In this document: in pieces, positions 1 to 8,173 of the stretch
How the letters are laid out: each line of letters begins with the position of its first letter
How positions within the stretch are numbered: position 1 is the first letter of the stretch
Source of the DNA: Saccharothrix sp. HUAS TT1
GTDB lineage: Bacteria; Actinomycetota; Actinomycetes; Mycobacteriales; Pseudonocardiaceae
NCBI RefSeq assembly: GCF_040744945.1
Contig: NZ_CP160453.1
Span: 682,001-746,000, forward strand
DNA: 64,000 nt
Reading direction: 5' to 3'
Notes under the pieces: generated by a model
The model's input: the letters and a program-made list of their open reading frames with translations, nothing else
Told to the model about the DNA's origin: nothing
Databases searched by the model: none
Translations under genes and position numbers: made by a program

Positions 1-905
1 CCGGCGAGGGCGACGTGTTCATCAGCGCCGGCGTGGAGACGGTGTCCAGCTTCGCGCGCGGGTCGTCCGACTCGTGGCCGGGCACGCACAACCCCGCGTT
101 CGCCGACGCCGAGGCCCGCACCGCGGCCGTCGCCCAGTCGGGCGCCTCCGAGTGGGTCGACCCGCGGCGGAACGGGCAGGTGCCCGACATCTACGTCGCC
201 ATGGGCCAGACGGCGGAGAACCTGGCGCTGACCAAGGGCGTCACGCGGCAGGAGATGGACGAGTTCGGCGTGCGGTCGCAGAACCTCGCCGAGAAGGCCA
301 TCGCCAACGGCTTCTGGGCGCGCGAGATCACGCCGATCACCCTGCCGGACGGCACGGTCGTGTCGACCGACGACGGCCCGCGGCCGGGCGTGACGATCGA
401 GGGCGTGTCCGGGCTCAAGCCGGTGTTCCGGCCGGACGGCCGGGTCACCGCGGCCAACTGCTGCCCGTTGAACGACGGCGCGGCGGCGTTGGTGATCATG
501 AGCGACGTCAGGGCGAAGGAGCTCGGCATCACGCCGCTGGCGCGGATCGTGTCGACCGGCGTGTCCGGGCTGTCGCCGGAGATCATGGGCCTCGGGCCGG
601 TCGAGGCGTCGCGGCGGGCGCTGGCGCTGGCCGGGATGTCGATCTCGGACATCGACCTGGTGGAGATCAACGAGGCGTTCGCGGCGCAGGTCATCCCGTC
701 CTACCGGGACCTGGGCGTCGACCTGGACCGGCTGAACGTCAACGGCGGCGCGATCGCCGTGGGTCACCCGTTCGGGATGACCGGGGCGCGGATCACCACG
801 ACGCTGATCAACTCGCTGCGGTTCCACGACAAGCAGTTCGGCCTGGAGACCATGTGCGTCGGCGGCGGCCAGGGCATGGCGATGGTGCTGGAGCGGCTGA
901 GCTGA
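1..905 (+). CDS. acetyl-CoA acetyltransferase / thiolase family protein (5' truncated)
   Basis: The reading frame is open from the window edge, so the N-terminus, including the usual acyl-accepting cysteine, is missing. The remaining ~300 residues carry thiolase C-terminal signatures: EINEAFAAQVIPSY, then NVNGGAIAVGHPFGMTGAR with the catalytic His, and CVGGGQGMAM with the second catalytic Cys. Thiolases condense or cleave acyl-CoA/acetyl-CoA in beta-oxidation or acetoacetyl-CoA formation in the cytosol. The internal GTG at 15 is not the true start, because homology continues through it. Substrate specificity cannot be read from the sequence. Confidence 0.93.
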   Translation, partial: GEGDVFISAGVETVSSFARGSSDSWPGTHNPAFADAEARTAAVAQSGASEWVDPRRNGQVPDIYVAMGQTAENLALTKGVTRQEMDEFGVRSQNLAEKAIANGFWAREITPITLPDGTVVSTDDGPRPGVTIEGVSGLKPVFRPDGRVTAANCCPLNDGAAALVIMSDVRAKELGITPLARIVSTGVSGLSPEIMGLGPVEASRRALALAGMSISDIDLVEINEAFAAQVIPSYRDLGVDLDRLNVNGGAIAVGHPFGMTGARITTTLINSLRFHDKQFGLETMCVGGGQGMAMVLERLS

Positions 906-961
906 ACCGCGTCACGCCGAACGCCGGTCCGCGTCCTACCCTGTGAGCAAGGGGAGGGACG

Positions 962-1168
962 ATGCCGTACGCGTGGTGGCACAGCGGTTACGACCGGCAG
1001 TGCCACGCCTTCGCCGCCGAGCAGTCCTCGACGGCCTACTTCGAGGCGGCGTGCGCCCACTCGGTGCCGCCGGACCTCGTGGTCCGGTCGCCGAGCGGGG
1101 CGCTGTGCGTGCCGTGCCTGGTCGAGGTGGGCACGACCGCCGAGGACGACCACCGCTGGCGCGACTGA
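962..1168 (+). CDS. small Cys/His-containing hypothetical protein
   Basis: This is a 68-residue protein starting at ATG, preceded by a good ribosome binding site (ggggaggg, 949-958). It contains a CxxC pair (CVPC) plus an upstream Cys and CAH, which could bind a metal, and ends in an acidic, hydrophilic tail. Codon use is high-GC and matches the neighbours. It sits 57 bp after the thiolase on the same strand and ends just before a strong terminator, so it may be co-transcribed with the thiolase. I recognise no family function. Confidence 0.7.
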   Translation: MPYAWWHSGYDRQCHAFAAEQSSTAYFEAACAHSVPPDLVVRSPSGALCVPCLVEVGTTAEDDHRWRD

Positions 1169-1179
1169 CCCGGAACGCG

Positions 1180-1217
1180 CCGAAGGGCGTCCCGGCCGAG
1201 GCCGGGACGCCCTTCGG
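1180..1217. terminator. bidirectional hairpin terminator
   Basis: A perfect 18-bp inverted repeat (1180-1197 with 1200-1217, 2-nt loop) lies between the convergent small ORF (+) and the Bax-inhibitor gene (-). It is the strongest hairpin in this part of the window and is placed to terminate both transcripts. Confidence 0.85.
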
Positions 1218-1235
1218 GGGACAGCAGCGGCGCCG

Positions 1236-2036
1236 CTAGTCGTTCTGGAAGTACGACAGCAGGCGCAGGATCTCCAGGTACAGCCAGACGAGCGTGGTCA
1301 TCAGGCCGAACGCCGCCAGCCAGGCGTACTTCGCCGGCAGCGCGCCGCGGATCATCTCGTTGGCCGCCTCGAAGTCCAGCAGGAAGCTGAACGCCGCGAT
1401 GCCGATCACGACGAGGCTGAACACGATCGCCAGCGTGCCGCCGTCGCGCAGGCCCATGTTCACGCCGAACAGGCCCATGACCAGGTTGCCCAGCATGAGG
1501 ATGACCACGCCGACGGTGGCGCCGATGATCCACTTGGTCAGGCGCGGGGTGACCCGGATCGCACCCGTCTTGTAGACCACGAGCATCGCGGCGAACACGC
1601 CGAACGTGCCGAGGATCGCCTGCCAGGCGATACCGGGGAAGATCGCCTCGAACACGCCGGTGATGGCGCCGAGGAACACGCCCTCAGCCGCCGAGTAGGC
1701 GAGCACCATCGGACCGCTGGGCGTGCGCTTGAAGATGATGATGAGCGCCAGGACCAGGCCGACGAGCATGCCGGGGACCGCGAGCGCGAACGGCGCGACC
1801 TGGCCGGAGAGCACCAGCCACGCCGAGATGAAACCGGTGACCAGGGCGACGCCGAGCGTGGTGGCGGTCTTGGTCACCACGTCGTCGATCGTGATCGGGC
1901 GCTCGCCGGTGGCGGGCGGCGGGCCCTGGTAGCCGCCGTGCTGCTGCGCCTCGTAGGGCTGGCCGAAGCCTGCGTAGTTACCGCTACCGCCGCTGGTCGG
2001 CAGGTTGCGGAACGCGGGGTTGCTGGTGGTACGCAC
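1236..2036 (-). CDS. Bax inhibitor-1/YccA family membrane protein
   Basis: A 266-residue integral membrane protein starting at GTG 2036, with GGAGG a few bases upstream. The open frame continues much further, but that extension only shadows the opposite-strand gene. After a Gly/Pro/Gln-rich cytosolic N-terminus (residues ~1-50) there are about seven hydrophobic helices with the family's LAYSAAEGVFLGAITGVFE and late DFEAANEMI segments. Family members are putative ion/pH-responsive membrane proteins; the bacterial role is unsettled. The gene appears monocistronic, facing the hairpin terminator at 1180-1217. Confidence 0.9.
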   Translation of the reverse strand: MRTTSNPAFRNLPTSGGSGNYAGFGQPYEAQQHGGYQGPPPATGERPITIDDVVTKTATTLGVALVTGFISAWLVLSGQVAPFALAVPGMLVGLVLALIIIFKRTPSGPMVLAYSAAEGVFLGAITGVFEAIFPGIAWQAILGTFGVFAAMLVVYKTGAIRVTPRLTKWIIGATVGVVILMLGNLVMGLFGVNMGLRDGGTLAIVFSLVVIGIAAFSFLLDFEAANEMIRGALPAKYAWLAAFGLMTTLVWLYLEILRLLSYFQND

Positions 2037-2285
2037 CTCGTCCTCCTGTGGCGTGCTGACGCCGTCACGGGGTTCAACGACCACACGAGTCGATCGGTTC
2101 CCGTCGGGTAAAAGCGACTTTACTCGGGCTGTCGATCTCGAATCCACACCCCGCGCTGCGGAGCGTAGTCGGCATCCCACCCCGCTAGGGGATTGTGGCG
2201 GTGATCGCGGACACGTAAGGCTCACCACTGCAGTTGTCACCGACCGGCGTCGCCCACCGGCGCGCCCGAGGGGTTCAGGGACATC

Positions 2286-3710
2286 ATGGCGTGGAGACGA
2301 CTCGCCGGCGCGGTGCTCGCAGCCGGCCTCACCCTGCTCGCCGTGCCCGGCGCGGCCGTGGCGGAGCCCGACGTGCGACCCGGCGCGGGGCACATGGCCG
2401 ACCCCCAGGGCTACCGCGGCAAGAAGCCGGGCACCGGTGACTGGCTCGGCTCCTACAAGTGGCGTGACCAGCAGGTCTGGTGCGTGCAGTACTCGCTGCT
2501 CGCGCCGGACGGCAACGTGGAGTACCAGGACGGCGACGAACTGCTCTCCAAGGGCGGCGCGAAGCTGCCCGACGACGTCGCGGGCTACATCTCCTACCTG
2601 CTGCTGAAGTACGCGGACACGCAGTCGCCGGACGAGTCGGCGGCGCTGGCCCACCTGCTGCACGCGTGGACGGCCTACGAGGACCCGGCCAACGGGATCA
2701 CCCTCGACCCGAACAACGACTACCGGCACATCGCCTACAACGTCGACTTCCACTACCAGCAGCTCGGCCGGTTCGGCGAGTCGCAGCGGATCGCCGACCG
2801 GATGCTGGCCGAGGCGAAGGCCAACCGCGGCCCGTGGGCGGCGAAGGTCACCGCGCCCGAGGAGGACCAGGTCATCGGCACCCCGGACACGTGGGTGGTG
2901 GACATCACCAAGACCGACGGCGGCCAGGCGGCCGGCGTCCCGGTCGCGGTGGAGCTGACCGACGCGACGCTGGAGTCCGGCGCGGCGGCCGGCGAGCTGG
3001 CCACGCCGGACGGCGGCGACGCGCTGGCCGTCAAGGTGGTGCCGACCGGGCCGAACCCGTCGCTCACGGTCCGGCTGGACAGCCCGGCGGACCGGCCGAA
3101 GGTGCGCGTCCCGGCGGACGTGAACATGCAGCGGATCGTCACCACGGGCGGCGAGAAGAAGCTGACCGCGAACGCGTCCACGACCGCGAAGACCGCGCCC
3201 GGCGCGGTGAAGGTCGCCAAGACCGACGCCGAGACCGGCAAGGCGATCTCCGGGGTGGCGCTGAGGATCACCGCGGCGGACGGCGTCACGCCCGCGAAGC
3301 GGCAGGACGACACCCCGCTGGCCGGCCCCGAGGGCACCGCGGTCGTGCTCCAGACCACCGCCGACGGCACCGCCGAGGTGCCGGACCTGCGCACGCCGCA
3401 GGAGATCTGCGTGATCGAGGTCGCGCCGGCCAAGGGCTACGAGGAGTTCTTCGACCCCGGCTCGCCGCCCAAGGCGTGCGGGACCGTCGACGCGGGGCAG
3501 GTGCTGGCGCTGGCCCTGGAGAACAAGCCGGACAAGCCCGTCGTGCCGATCACCATCCACGCCGGTTCCGAGGGCGGCGGCGTGGTCGCCCGGGCGGCGT
3601 ACACCACCCGGCCGGCCACCGGCGCGCTGGTCGGGTTCGGCGGCGTGGTGCTGCTGGGCGCGGCGCTGCTCGGCCTGGTGGCCCGGCGACGGGCGACCGC
3701 CCGCCGGTGA
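2286..3710 (+). CDS. secreted surface protein with SpaA/prealbumin-like domain and sortase signal
   Basis: A 474-residue exported protein. A Sec signal peptide (residues 1-26, ending AVA) is followed by a Trp/Tyr-rich N-terminal region containing a WCVQY segment, a middle region, then an SpaA/Cna-B-like Ig domain (about 305-400, starting GAVKVAKTDAETGKAISGV). The C-terminus is a cell-wall sorting signal: TTRPATGA, a hydrophobic helix (GFGGVVLLGAALLGLVA) and a basic tail RRRATARR. The motif is RPATG rather than LPxTG. The gene overlaps the class F sortase by 4 nt, so the sortase very likely anchors this protein. The N-terminal domain could be a thioester-type adhesin fold, but I cannot prove that. 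Confidence 0.82.
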   Translation: MAWRRLAGAVLAAGLTLLAVPGAAVAEPDVRPGAGHMADPQGYRGKKPGTGDWLGSYKWRDQQVWCVQYSLLAPDGNVEYQDGDELLSKGGAKLPDDVAGYISYLLLKYADTQSPDESAALAHLLHAWTAYEDPANGITLDPNNDYRHIAYNVDFHYQQLGRFGESQRIADRMLAEAKANRGPWAAKVTAPEEDQVIGTPDTWVVDITKTDGGQAAGVPVAVELTDATLESGAAAGELATPDGGDALAVKVVPTGPNPSLTVRLDSPADRPKVRVPADVNMQRIVTTGGEKKLTANASTTAKTAPGAVKVAKTDAETGKAISGVALRITAADGVTPAKRQDDTPLAGPEGTAVVLQTTADGTAEVPDLRTPQEICVIEVAPAKGYEEFFDPGSPPKACGTVDAGQVLALALENKPDKPVVPITIHAGSEGGGVVARAAYTTRPATGALVGFGGVVLLGAALLGLVARRRATARR

Positions 3711-4423
3711 GGTCCACTTCCGCGAGGGCACTGCTGACGGGCGTGGCGGTGGCGGCGTTGCTCGCCTCCGCCGCGCTCGTCGCCACCCGGGCGCCGGACG
3801 ACGTGCTGGGCGGCAGGGCCGCGCCCGGTGACGCCGTCGTGCCGCACCCGCTGGGCGACAGCGCGCGCACCGGGCGCGGCGCCGACCTGGCCGGCATGCC
3901 GGTCGGCGCGAACCCGCCCGCCGCGCCGCCGCCGGTGACCACCACCGAACCCGCTCCCCCGCCGCCCGCGACGCCGCCCGAGCAGCGGCCGGGGACCGTG
4001 CGGCTGCCCGAGGGCGGGCTGGCGACGCTGGTGCGCGAGGAGGTCACCGCGGACGGCGTGCTGCCGGTCCCGGAGGGCGTCGGCGAGGCCACCTGGTGGG
4101 GCGTCGACCTCGGCGCGGCCGAGGGCGCGACGGTGCTGGCCGGGCACGTGAACTGGAAGGGCGTGACCGGGCCGTTCGACGAGCTGTGGCGGGCGGCGGT
4201 CGGGCAGCGGGTGACCGTGGTCGACACCGGCGGCCGGGAGTTCCGGTTCGAGGTCGGCCGGGTCGAGGCGGTGCGCAAGGACGCCCTGCCCGCGCGCGCG
4301 GTGGAGCTGTTCGGGCCGCGCGGCGAGCACCGGCTGGTGCTGGTGACGTGCGGCGGGCGGTGGGTCGGCGGCGAGACCGGCTACGAGGAGAACCAGGTCG
4401 TGGTCGCCACCCCCGTGCCATGA
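3707..4423 (+). CDS. class F sortase
   Basis: A 238-residue transpeptidase starting at GTG 3707, overlapping the stop of the surface-protein gene (GTGA), so translationally coupled. It has an N-terminal membrane anchor (LLTGVAVAALLASAALVA), a Pro/Thr-rich linker (about 70-95) and a sortase beta-barrel with catalytic His in LAGHVNW, Cys in LVTCGG and a C-terminal ENQVVV segment. Sortases cleave a sorting motif and link the protein to cell-wall peptidoglycan outside the membrane. Its only visible substrate is the neighbouring surface protein. Confidence 0.92.
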   Translation: MRSTSARALLTGVAVAALLASAALVATRAPDDVLGGRAAPGDAVVPHPLGDSARTGRGADLAGMPVGANPPAAPPPVTTTEPAPPPPATPPEQRPGTVRLPEGGLATLVREEVTADGVLPVPEGVGEATWWGVDLGAAEGATVLAGHVNWKGVTGPFDELWRAAVGQRVTVVDTGGREFRFEVGRVEAVRKDALPARAVELFGPRGEHRLVLVTCGGRWVGGETGYEENQVVVATPVP

Positions 4424-4489
4424 GCGGTCACCGCGCGTAGTCACGTCACGAAGAGGCAACCTCCGGCTACCCCGGGTCGTCCTCCTTGT

Positions 4490-5647
4490 GTGAAGCGATG
4501 GGGCTGGCTGAGCACGGGCGTCGCGCTGGCACTCACCCTCGTGGTGCTGGCCGTGCTGGGCGCCCGTGAACCCGAACCGGGCTTCGACGTGGGCGACGTG
4601 GCCGCGCCGCTGCCGATGGCGCCGCGCACGACGAGCAGCACCGGCGGCGAACCCGCGCTGACCGTGCCCGCCGCCGCCTCGCCGCCGTCGTGGATGCGCC
4701 GGATGCAGCCCGGCGAGAAGCCGCCCCAGTTCGTCCTCTTCTCGTTCGACGGCGCCGCGTCCAAACCGCACTGGGACCGGATCATGCCGCTGGCCGAGCG
4801 GGTGGGCGCGCACGTCACCGGCCTGCTGTCGGGCGTCTACCTGGTGGCCGACGCGGACCGGTCGGACTACACCGGGCCGGGTCACGGCCGGGGCCTGTCG
4901 TCCATCGGGTTCGGCGGCACGCGGGCGGACGTGGCGCTGCGGATCGAGTACCTGAACGCGGCCATCGACGCGGGCCACGAGATCGGCACCCACTACAACG
5001 GGCACTTCTGCGTCGGTGACGAGCCGAACGTCGGCGCCTGGGACACCGCCCAGTGGAACGCGGAGCTGGACCAGTTCTTCGCGATCGTGGAGAAGGCCAG
5101 GCAGCAGGGGTTCAAGCTGGACCCGGCGGCCGTGCGCGGCGGGCGGACGCCGTGCCTGGAGGGCGTGTGGGAGCAGGCGTTCCCGGCGATGCGCGGCCAC
5201 GGCCTGGCCTACGACACCAGCCACGTCAGCCTGGGCGTGGTGTGGCCGTCCGTGCAGGGCGGGGTGTGGGAGTTCCCCATGCCCGAGGTGCGGGTGCCCG
5301 CGCTGGGCAAGCAGGTCGTGATGATGGACTTCAACCTCTGGTACGCGCTCAACGGCGCGAAGGACGAGCCCGACCGGGCCGGTGACTACACGCGGATCGT
5401 GCTGGACACGTACCGGTCGGTGTACCAGGCGGCGTTCAACGGCAACCGCGCGCCGATGGTGATCGGCAACCACTTCAACGACTGGGCGGGCGGCGCGTTC
5501 ACCAACGCGGTGGAGGGGTTCCTCGGGGAGGTGTGCGCCGAGCCGGAGACGGTGTGCGCCACCTATACGGAGGTGATCCAGTGGATGCAGTTGCAGGATC
5601 CGGTGGTGCTGGAACAGTTGAGGCGCATGCCCGCGGCCAGGAACTGA
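4490..5647 (+). CDS. secreted/membrane-anchored polysaccharide-deacetylase-like protein
   Basis: A 385-residue protein with an N-terminal hydrophobic anchor (WLSTGVALALTLVVLAVLG) and then a NodB-like fold. The FSFDGAA motif corresponds to the Asp-containing motif 1, and GHEIGTHYNGHFC to the His-containing motif 2. Family members remove N- or O-acetyl groups from cell-wall sugars, but motif spacing here differs from classical chitin deacetylases and the substrate is unknown. The start is GTG 4490. It ends 82 bp before pqqA on the same strand, though no functional link to PQQ is evident. Confidence 0.75.
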   Translation: MKRWGWLSTGVALALTLVVLAVLGAREPEPGFDVGDVAAPLPMAPRTTSSTGGEPALTVPAAASPPSWMRRMQPGEKPPQFVLFSFDGAASKPHWDRIMPLAERVGAHVTGLLSGVYLVADADRSDYTGPGHGRGLSSIGFGGTRADVALRIEYLNAAIDAGHEIGTHYNGHFCVGDEPNVGAWDTAQWNAELDQFFAIVEKARQQGFKLDPAAVRGGRTPCLEGVWEQAFPAMRGHGLAYDTSHVSLGVVWPSVQGGVWEFPMPEVRVPALGKQVVMMDFNLWYALNGAKDEPDRAGDYTRIVLDTYRSVYQAAFNGNRAPMVIGNHFNDWAGGAFTNAVEGFLGEVCAEPETVCATYTEVIQWMQLQDPVVLEQLRRMPAARN

Positions 5648-5729
5648 AACTAGCGCGGCGGCCACCGCGAGCTCTACGGTGGGTTACCGCCGCCCCACGG
5701 AGAATCACCACTCGTCCGAGGAGTAGCGC

Positions 5730-5825
5730 ATGACCACCGAGCCCGAGAAGCGCCCCTGGGTCAAGCCGGATTTCCGGGACGTCGACACCCCGATGGAAGT
5801 CACCGCCTACGCGGCTCGCGGCTAG
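5730..5825 (+). CDS. pqqA: PqqA, PQQ precursor peptide
   Basis: A 31-codon ORF with a strong GAGGAG ribosome binding site 6 nt upstream of ATG. The peptide contains WVKPDF near the N-terminus and the diagnostic E-x3-Y motif, MEVTAYAARG, with Glu23 and Tyr27. In PQQ biosynthesis these two side chains are cross-linked by PqqE and become the cofactor skeleton. It is followed immediately by pqqC, D, E and B on the same strand. No pqqF-like protease is in the window, so another peptidase must release the cross-linked dipeptide. Confidence 0.95.
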   Translation: MTTEPEKRPWVKPDFRDVDTPMEVTAYAARG

Positions 5826-5914
5826 CCACCCCGCCGCGCTCGGCCGAGGTCCCGCGCCGGTGCGGCCGGGTGCGGGCCGGGCGCGGCGCCCGCGAACCGA
5901 GAGGTGCCCTGCCC

Positions 5915-6607
5915 GTGGTGCTCACCCACCCGCTGTTGACCCCGTCCGAGTTCACCGCGCGGCTGCGCGGGCTGGCGCACCGCTACTGGGACCGCCACCC
6001 GTTCCACCTGCGGCTGCACGAGGGCGGGCTGGGCAAGGACGAGCTCCGGCTGTGGGCGGCCAACCGCTGGTACTACCAGCAGGCCATCCCGCGCAAGGAC
6101 GCCGCGATCCTGGCCAACTGCGCCGACGTCGAGGTCCGCCGGGCGTGGCGGGAGCGGATCGTCTGGCACGACGGCAGCGGGCCGGGCGAGGGCGGCGCGG
6201 AGGACTGGCTGCGGCTGGCCGAGGCCGTCGGGCTGACCCGCGACGAGGTGCTGGACGAGCGGCACGTGCTGCCGGGCACGCGGTTCGCCGTGGACGCCTA
6301 CGTGACGTTCGCCCGCACCCGGCCGTGGGTGGAGGCGGTGGCGTCCGGGCTGACCGAGATGTTCTCCCGCGGCCTGATGGCGCGCCGGCTGGTGGACATG
6401 CGCGAGCACTACCCGTGGATCGCCGAGGAGGGCTTCGCCTACTTCACCGCCAGGCTCCGGGTGATCGCCGACGAGGGGAGGTCCACGTTGGACATCGTGG
6501 TCGGCCACTGCCGCACGCGCGAGCAGCAGGAGGCGGCGGTCGCCGCGCTGGCGTTCAAGTGCGACGTGCTGCGGGCGGTGCTGGACGCCGTGGACTACTA
6601 CTCGTGA
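5915..6607 (+). CDS. pqqC: PqqC, pyrroloquinoline-quinone synthase
   Basis: A 230-residue cofactor-independent oxidase that performs the last ring closure and oxidation of PQQ. Family landmarks include a LTPSEFTARLR N-terminus, NRWYYQQAIPRKDAAIL, and late helices with FAYFTARL and HCRTREQQEAAV. The start is GTG 5915 (the adjacent GTG 5918 is equally possible) with GAGAGG about 10 nt upstream; the open frame also reaches 5870, but that extension is Arg/Gly-rich and lacks the family N-terminus. The length is close to the usual ~250 residues. Confidence 0.95.
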   Translation: MVLTHPLLTPSEFTARLRGLAHRYWDRHPFHLRLHEGGLGKDELRLWAANRWYYQQAIPRKDAAILANCADVEVRRAWRERIVWHDGSGPGEGGAEDWLRLAEAVGLTRDEVLDERHVLPGTRFAVDAYVTFARTRPWVEAVASGLTEMFSRGLMARRLVDMREHYPWIAEEGFAYFTARLRVIADEGRSTLDIVVGHCRTREQQEAAVAALAFKCDVLRAVLDAVDYYS

Positions 6608-6609
6608 CG

Positions 6610-6637
6610 GGTCGCTCATGACAGGTCGCTCATGACA
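6610..6637 (+). repeat. 14-bp tandem duplication forming a micro-ORF before pqqD
   Basis: The 14-mer ggtcgctcatgaca occurs twice in tandem (6610-6623 and 6624-6637). The first ATG (6618) opens a five-codon ORF (MTGRS) whose TGA overlaps the second ATG (6632), the pqqD start. The arrangement could couple translation of pqqD or be a neutral duplication. Confidence 0.6.
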
Positions 6638-6901
6638 GGGCTGAACGCGGTGCCGCGCCTGCGCCGGGGCGTGAAGACGACCTACGACCGGACCCGGGAC
6701 AGCCACGTGGTGCTGTTCCCGGAAGGGGTGCTGGTGCTGAACGAGACCGCGGCGGCGGTGGTCGGGCTGTGCGACGGGCGGACGTCCGTCGAGGGCATCG
6801 CGCGCCGGCTGGCCGAGTCCTTCGACGGGGTGGAGGCGGACGACGTGGCCGAGCTGGTCGGGCGGCTGGTGGCGCGGCGGGTGGTGGACGTCGATGGCTG
6901 A
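6632..6901 (+). CDS. pqqD: PqqD, PQQ peptide chaperone (RiPP recognition element)
   Basis: An 89-residue winged-helix PqqD-like protein. It has the beta-strand segment SHVVLFPEGVLVLNETAAAVVGLCDG followed by the helical SVEGIARRLAESF and DVAELVGRLVARRVV, the standard RRE fold. PqqD binds PqqA and presents it to the radical SAM enzyme PqqE. It begins at the second ATG of a tandem duplication and overlaps pqqE by 8 nt. Confidence 0.94.
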   Translation: MTGLNAVPRLRRGVKTTYDRTRDSHVVLFPEGVLVLNETAAAVVGLCDGRTSVEGIARRLAESFDGVEADDVAELVGRLVARRVVDVDG

Positions 6902-7949
6902 CGCGCCGTTCGGGTTGCTGGCCGAGCTGACCCACCGGTGCCCGCTGCGCTGCGGGTACTGCTCCAATCCGGTGGAGCTGGCCGCGCGGGCCGACGAGCT
7001 GGGCACGGCGCGGTGGTGCTCGGTGTTCGACGAGGCGCGGGCGCTGGGGGTGCTGCAGGTCCACCTGTCCGGCGGTGAGCCGCTGGTGCGCAGGGACCTG
7101 CCGGAGCTGGTCGCGCACGCGTCCGGGTTGGGGTGCTACGTGAACCTGGTGACCAGCGGGCTCGGGTTGACGCCCGACCGGCTGGCGTCGCTGGCGGGGG
7201 TCGACCACGTGCAGCTGTCCGTGCAGGGCGCGGACGAGGCGGGCGCGGACCTGATCGCCGGGGTGAGGGCGTTCGAGCCGAAGCTGCGGGCCGCGCGGGC
7301 GGTCCGGGACGCCGGGCTGCCGCTGACCGTGAACGTGGTGCTGCACCGGCTCAACCTCGACCGGGTGGAGGAGGTCGTCGCGCTGGCGGAGCGGTTGGGG
7401 GCGGACCGGTTGGAGCTGGCCAACACCCAGTACTACGGCTGGGCGCTGCGCAACCGGGCGGCGCTGCTGCCGACCCGGGAGCAGCTGGCGCGGGCGGGGG
7501 AGGTGGTGGCGGCGGCGCAGGCGCGGTCGGGGATGGAGATCGTGTACGTGATCGCGGACTACCACGAGGCCCACCCGAAGCCGTGCATGCACGGGTGGGG
7601 TGCGCGGCAGTTGACCGTGGCGCCGAACGGCGACGTGCTGCCGTGCCCGGCGGCGGGGGTGATCGAGGGGTTGGGGGTGGAGAACGTGAAGGAGCGGTCG
7701 TTGGCGGACATCTGGCACTCGTCGGCCGCGTTCAACGCCTTCCGGGGCTTCGAGTGGATGCGCGACCCGTGCCGGTCTTGTGCGCGGAGGGAGGTGGACT
7801 TCGGGGGGTGCCGGTGCCAGGCGTTCCAGCTGACGGGTGACGCGGCGGCGACCGACCCGGTGTGCACGCTGTCGCCGGACCACGGGTTGGTGGAGGCGAT
7901 CCTGGCCGGGGCGGGTGCGGAGGTCGAGCACCGGGCCGTGGTGCGGTGA
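6894..7949 (+). CDS. pqqE: PqqE, radical SAM PqqA cross-linking enzyme
   Basis: A 351-residue radical SAM/SPASM protein. The radical SAM [4Fe-4S] motif is CPLRCGYC (Cys16, Cys20, Cys23), followed by the GGEPL motif. The C-terminal SPASM region carries cysteines in CPAAGVI, DPCRSCARRE, GGCRCQAF and PVCTLSPDH for auxiliary clusters. PqqE forms the C-C bond between the Glu and Tyr of PqqA bound to PqqD. It overlaps pqqD by 8 nt and its stop overlaps a GTG that opens a small ORF. Confidence 0.95.
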   Translation: MADAPFGLLAELTHRCPLRCGYCSNPVELAARADELGTARWCSVFDEARALGVLQVHLSGGEPLVRRDLPELVAHASGLGCYVNLVTSGLGLTPDRLASLAGVDHVQLSVQGADEAGADLIAGVRAFEPKLRAARAVRDAGLPLTVNVVLHRLNLDRVEEVVALAERLGADRLELANTQYYGWALRNRAALLPTREQLARAGEVVAAAQARSGMEIVYVIADYHEAHPKPCMHGWGARQLTVAPNGDVLPCPAAGVIEGLGVENVKERSLADIWHSSAAFNAFRGFEWMRDPCRSCARREVDFGGCRCQAFQLTGDAAATDPVCTLSPDHGLVEAILAGAGAEVEHRAVVR

Positions 7950-8173
7950 GTGCCGCTGACCGGGCTGCTGTCCGGGCTGCTGTTGCGGGCTCAGTAGCGA
8001 AGACAGCATCGCTAGAGCCGAAAGAAAATCTAGCAGCGCTAGCAATCAGAGCACCGACAGCGGCGGTGGCGGTGGCGGTGACCGGGAGCGTGGTGAAGCT
8101 AGCAATGCTGGTAACCAGAGCGCCGATAGGGCTGATAGCAGTGACAGCGCCGGCAGCGGGGGTGGCGCGGTGA
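7946..8173 (+). CDS. small low-complexity ORF between pqqE and pqqB (uncertain)
   Basis: A 75-codon ORF starts at GTG 7946, overlapping the pqqE stop, and ends in TGA overlapping the pqqB GTG at 8170. Both ends thus have the tight coupling typical of real genes here. The product is Ala/Val-rich with two imperfect internal units (LAALAIRAP... and LAMLVTRAP...). Codons are unlike the rest of the window: four CTA plus ATA, AAA, TCA and GTA, with visibly lower GC. The pqqB frame is also open upstream of pqqB from 7960 and would encode a Ser/Gly/Asp-rich linker, but it has no usual start codon. It could be a peptide, a translation-coupling spacer or a remnant; I assign no function. Confidence 0.4.
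   Translation: MSAADRAAVRAAVAGSVAKTASLEPKENLAALAIRAPTAAVAVAVTGSVVKLAMLVTRAPIGLIAVTAPAAGVAR

Noticed and set aside
2037..3731. N-terminal extension of the Bax-inhibitor reading frame
   Set aside because: The extension is opposite to the surface-protein gene and Arg/Ala/Gly/Val-biased; the GTG at 2036 has a good RBS.
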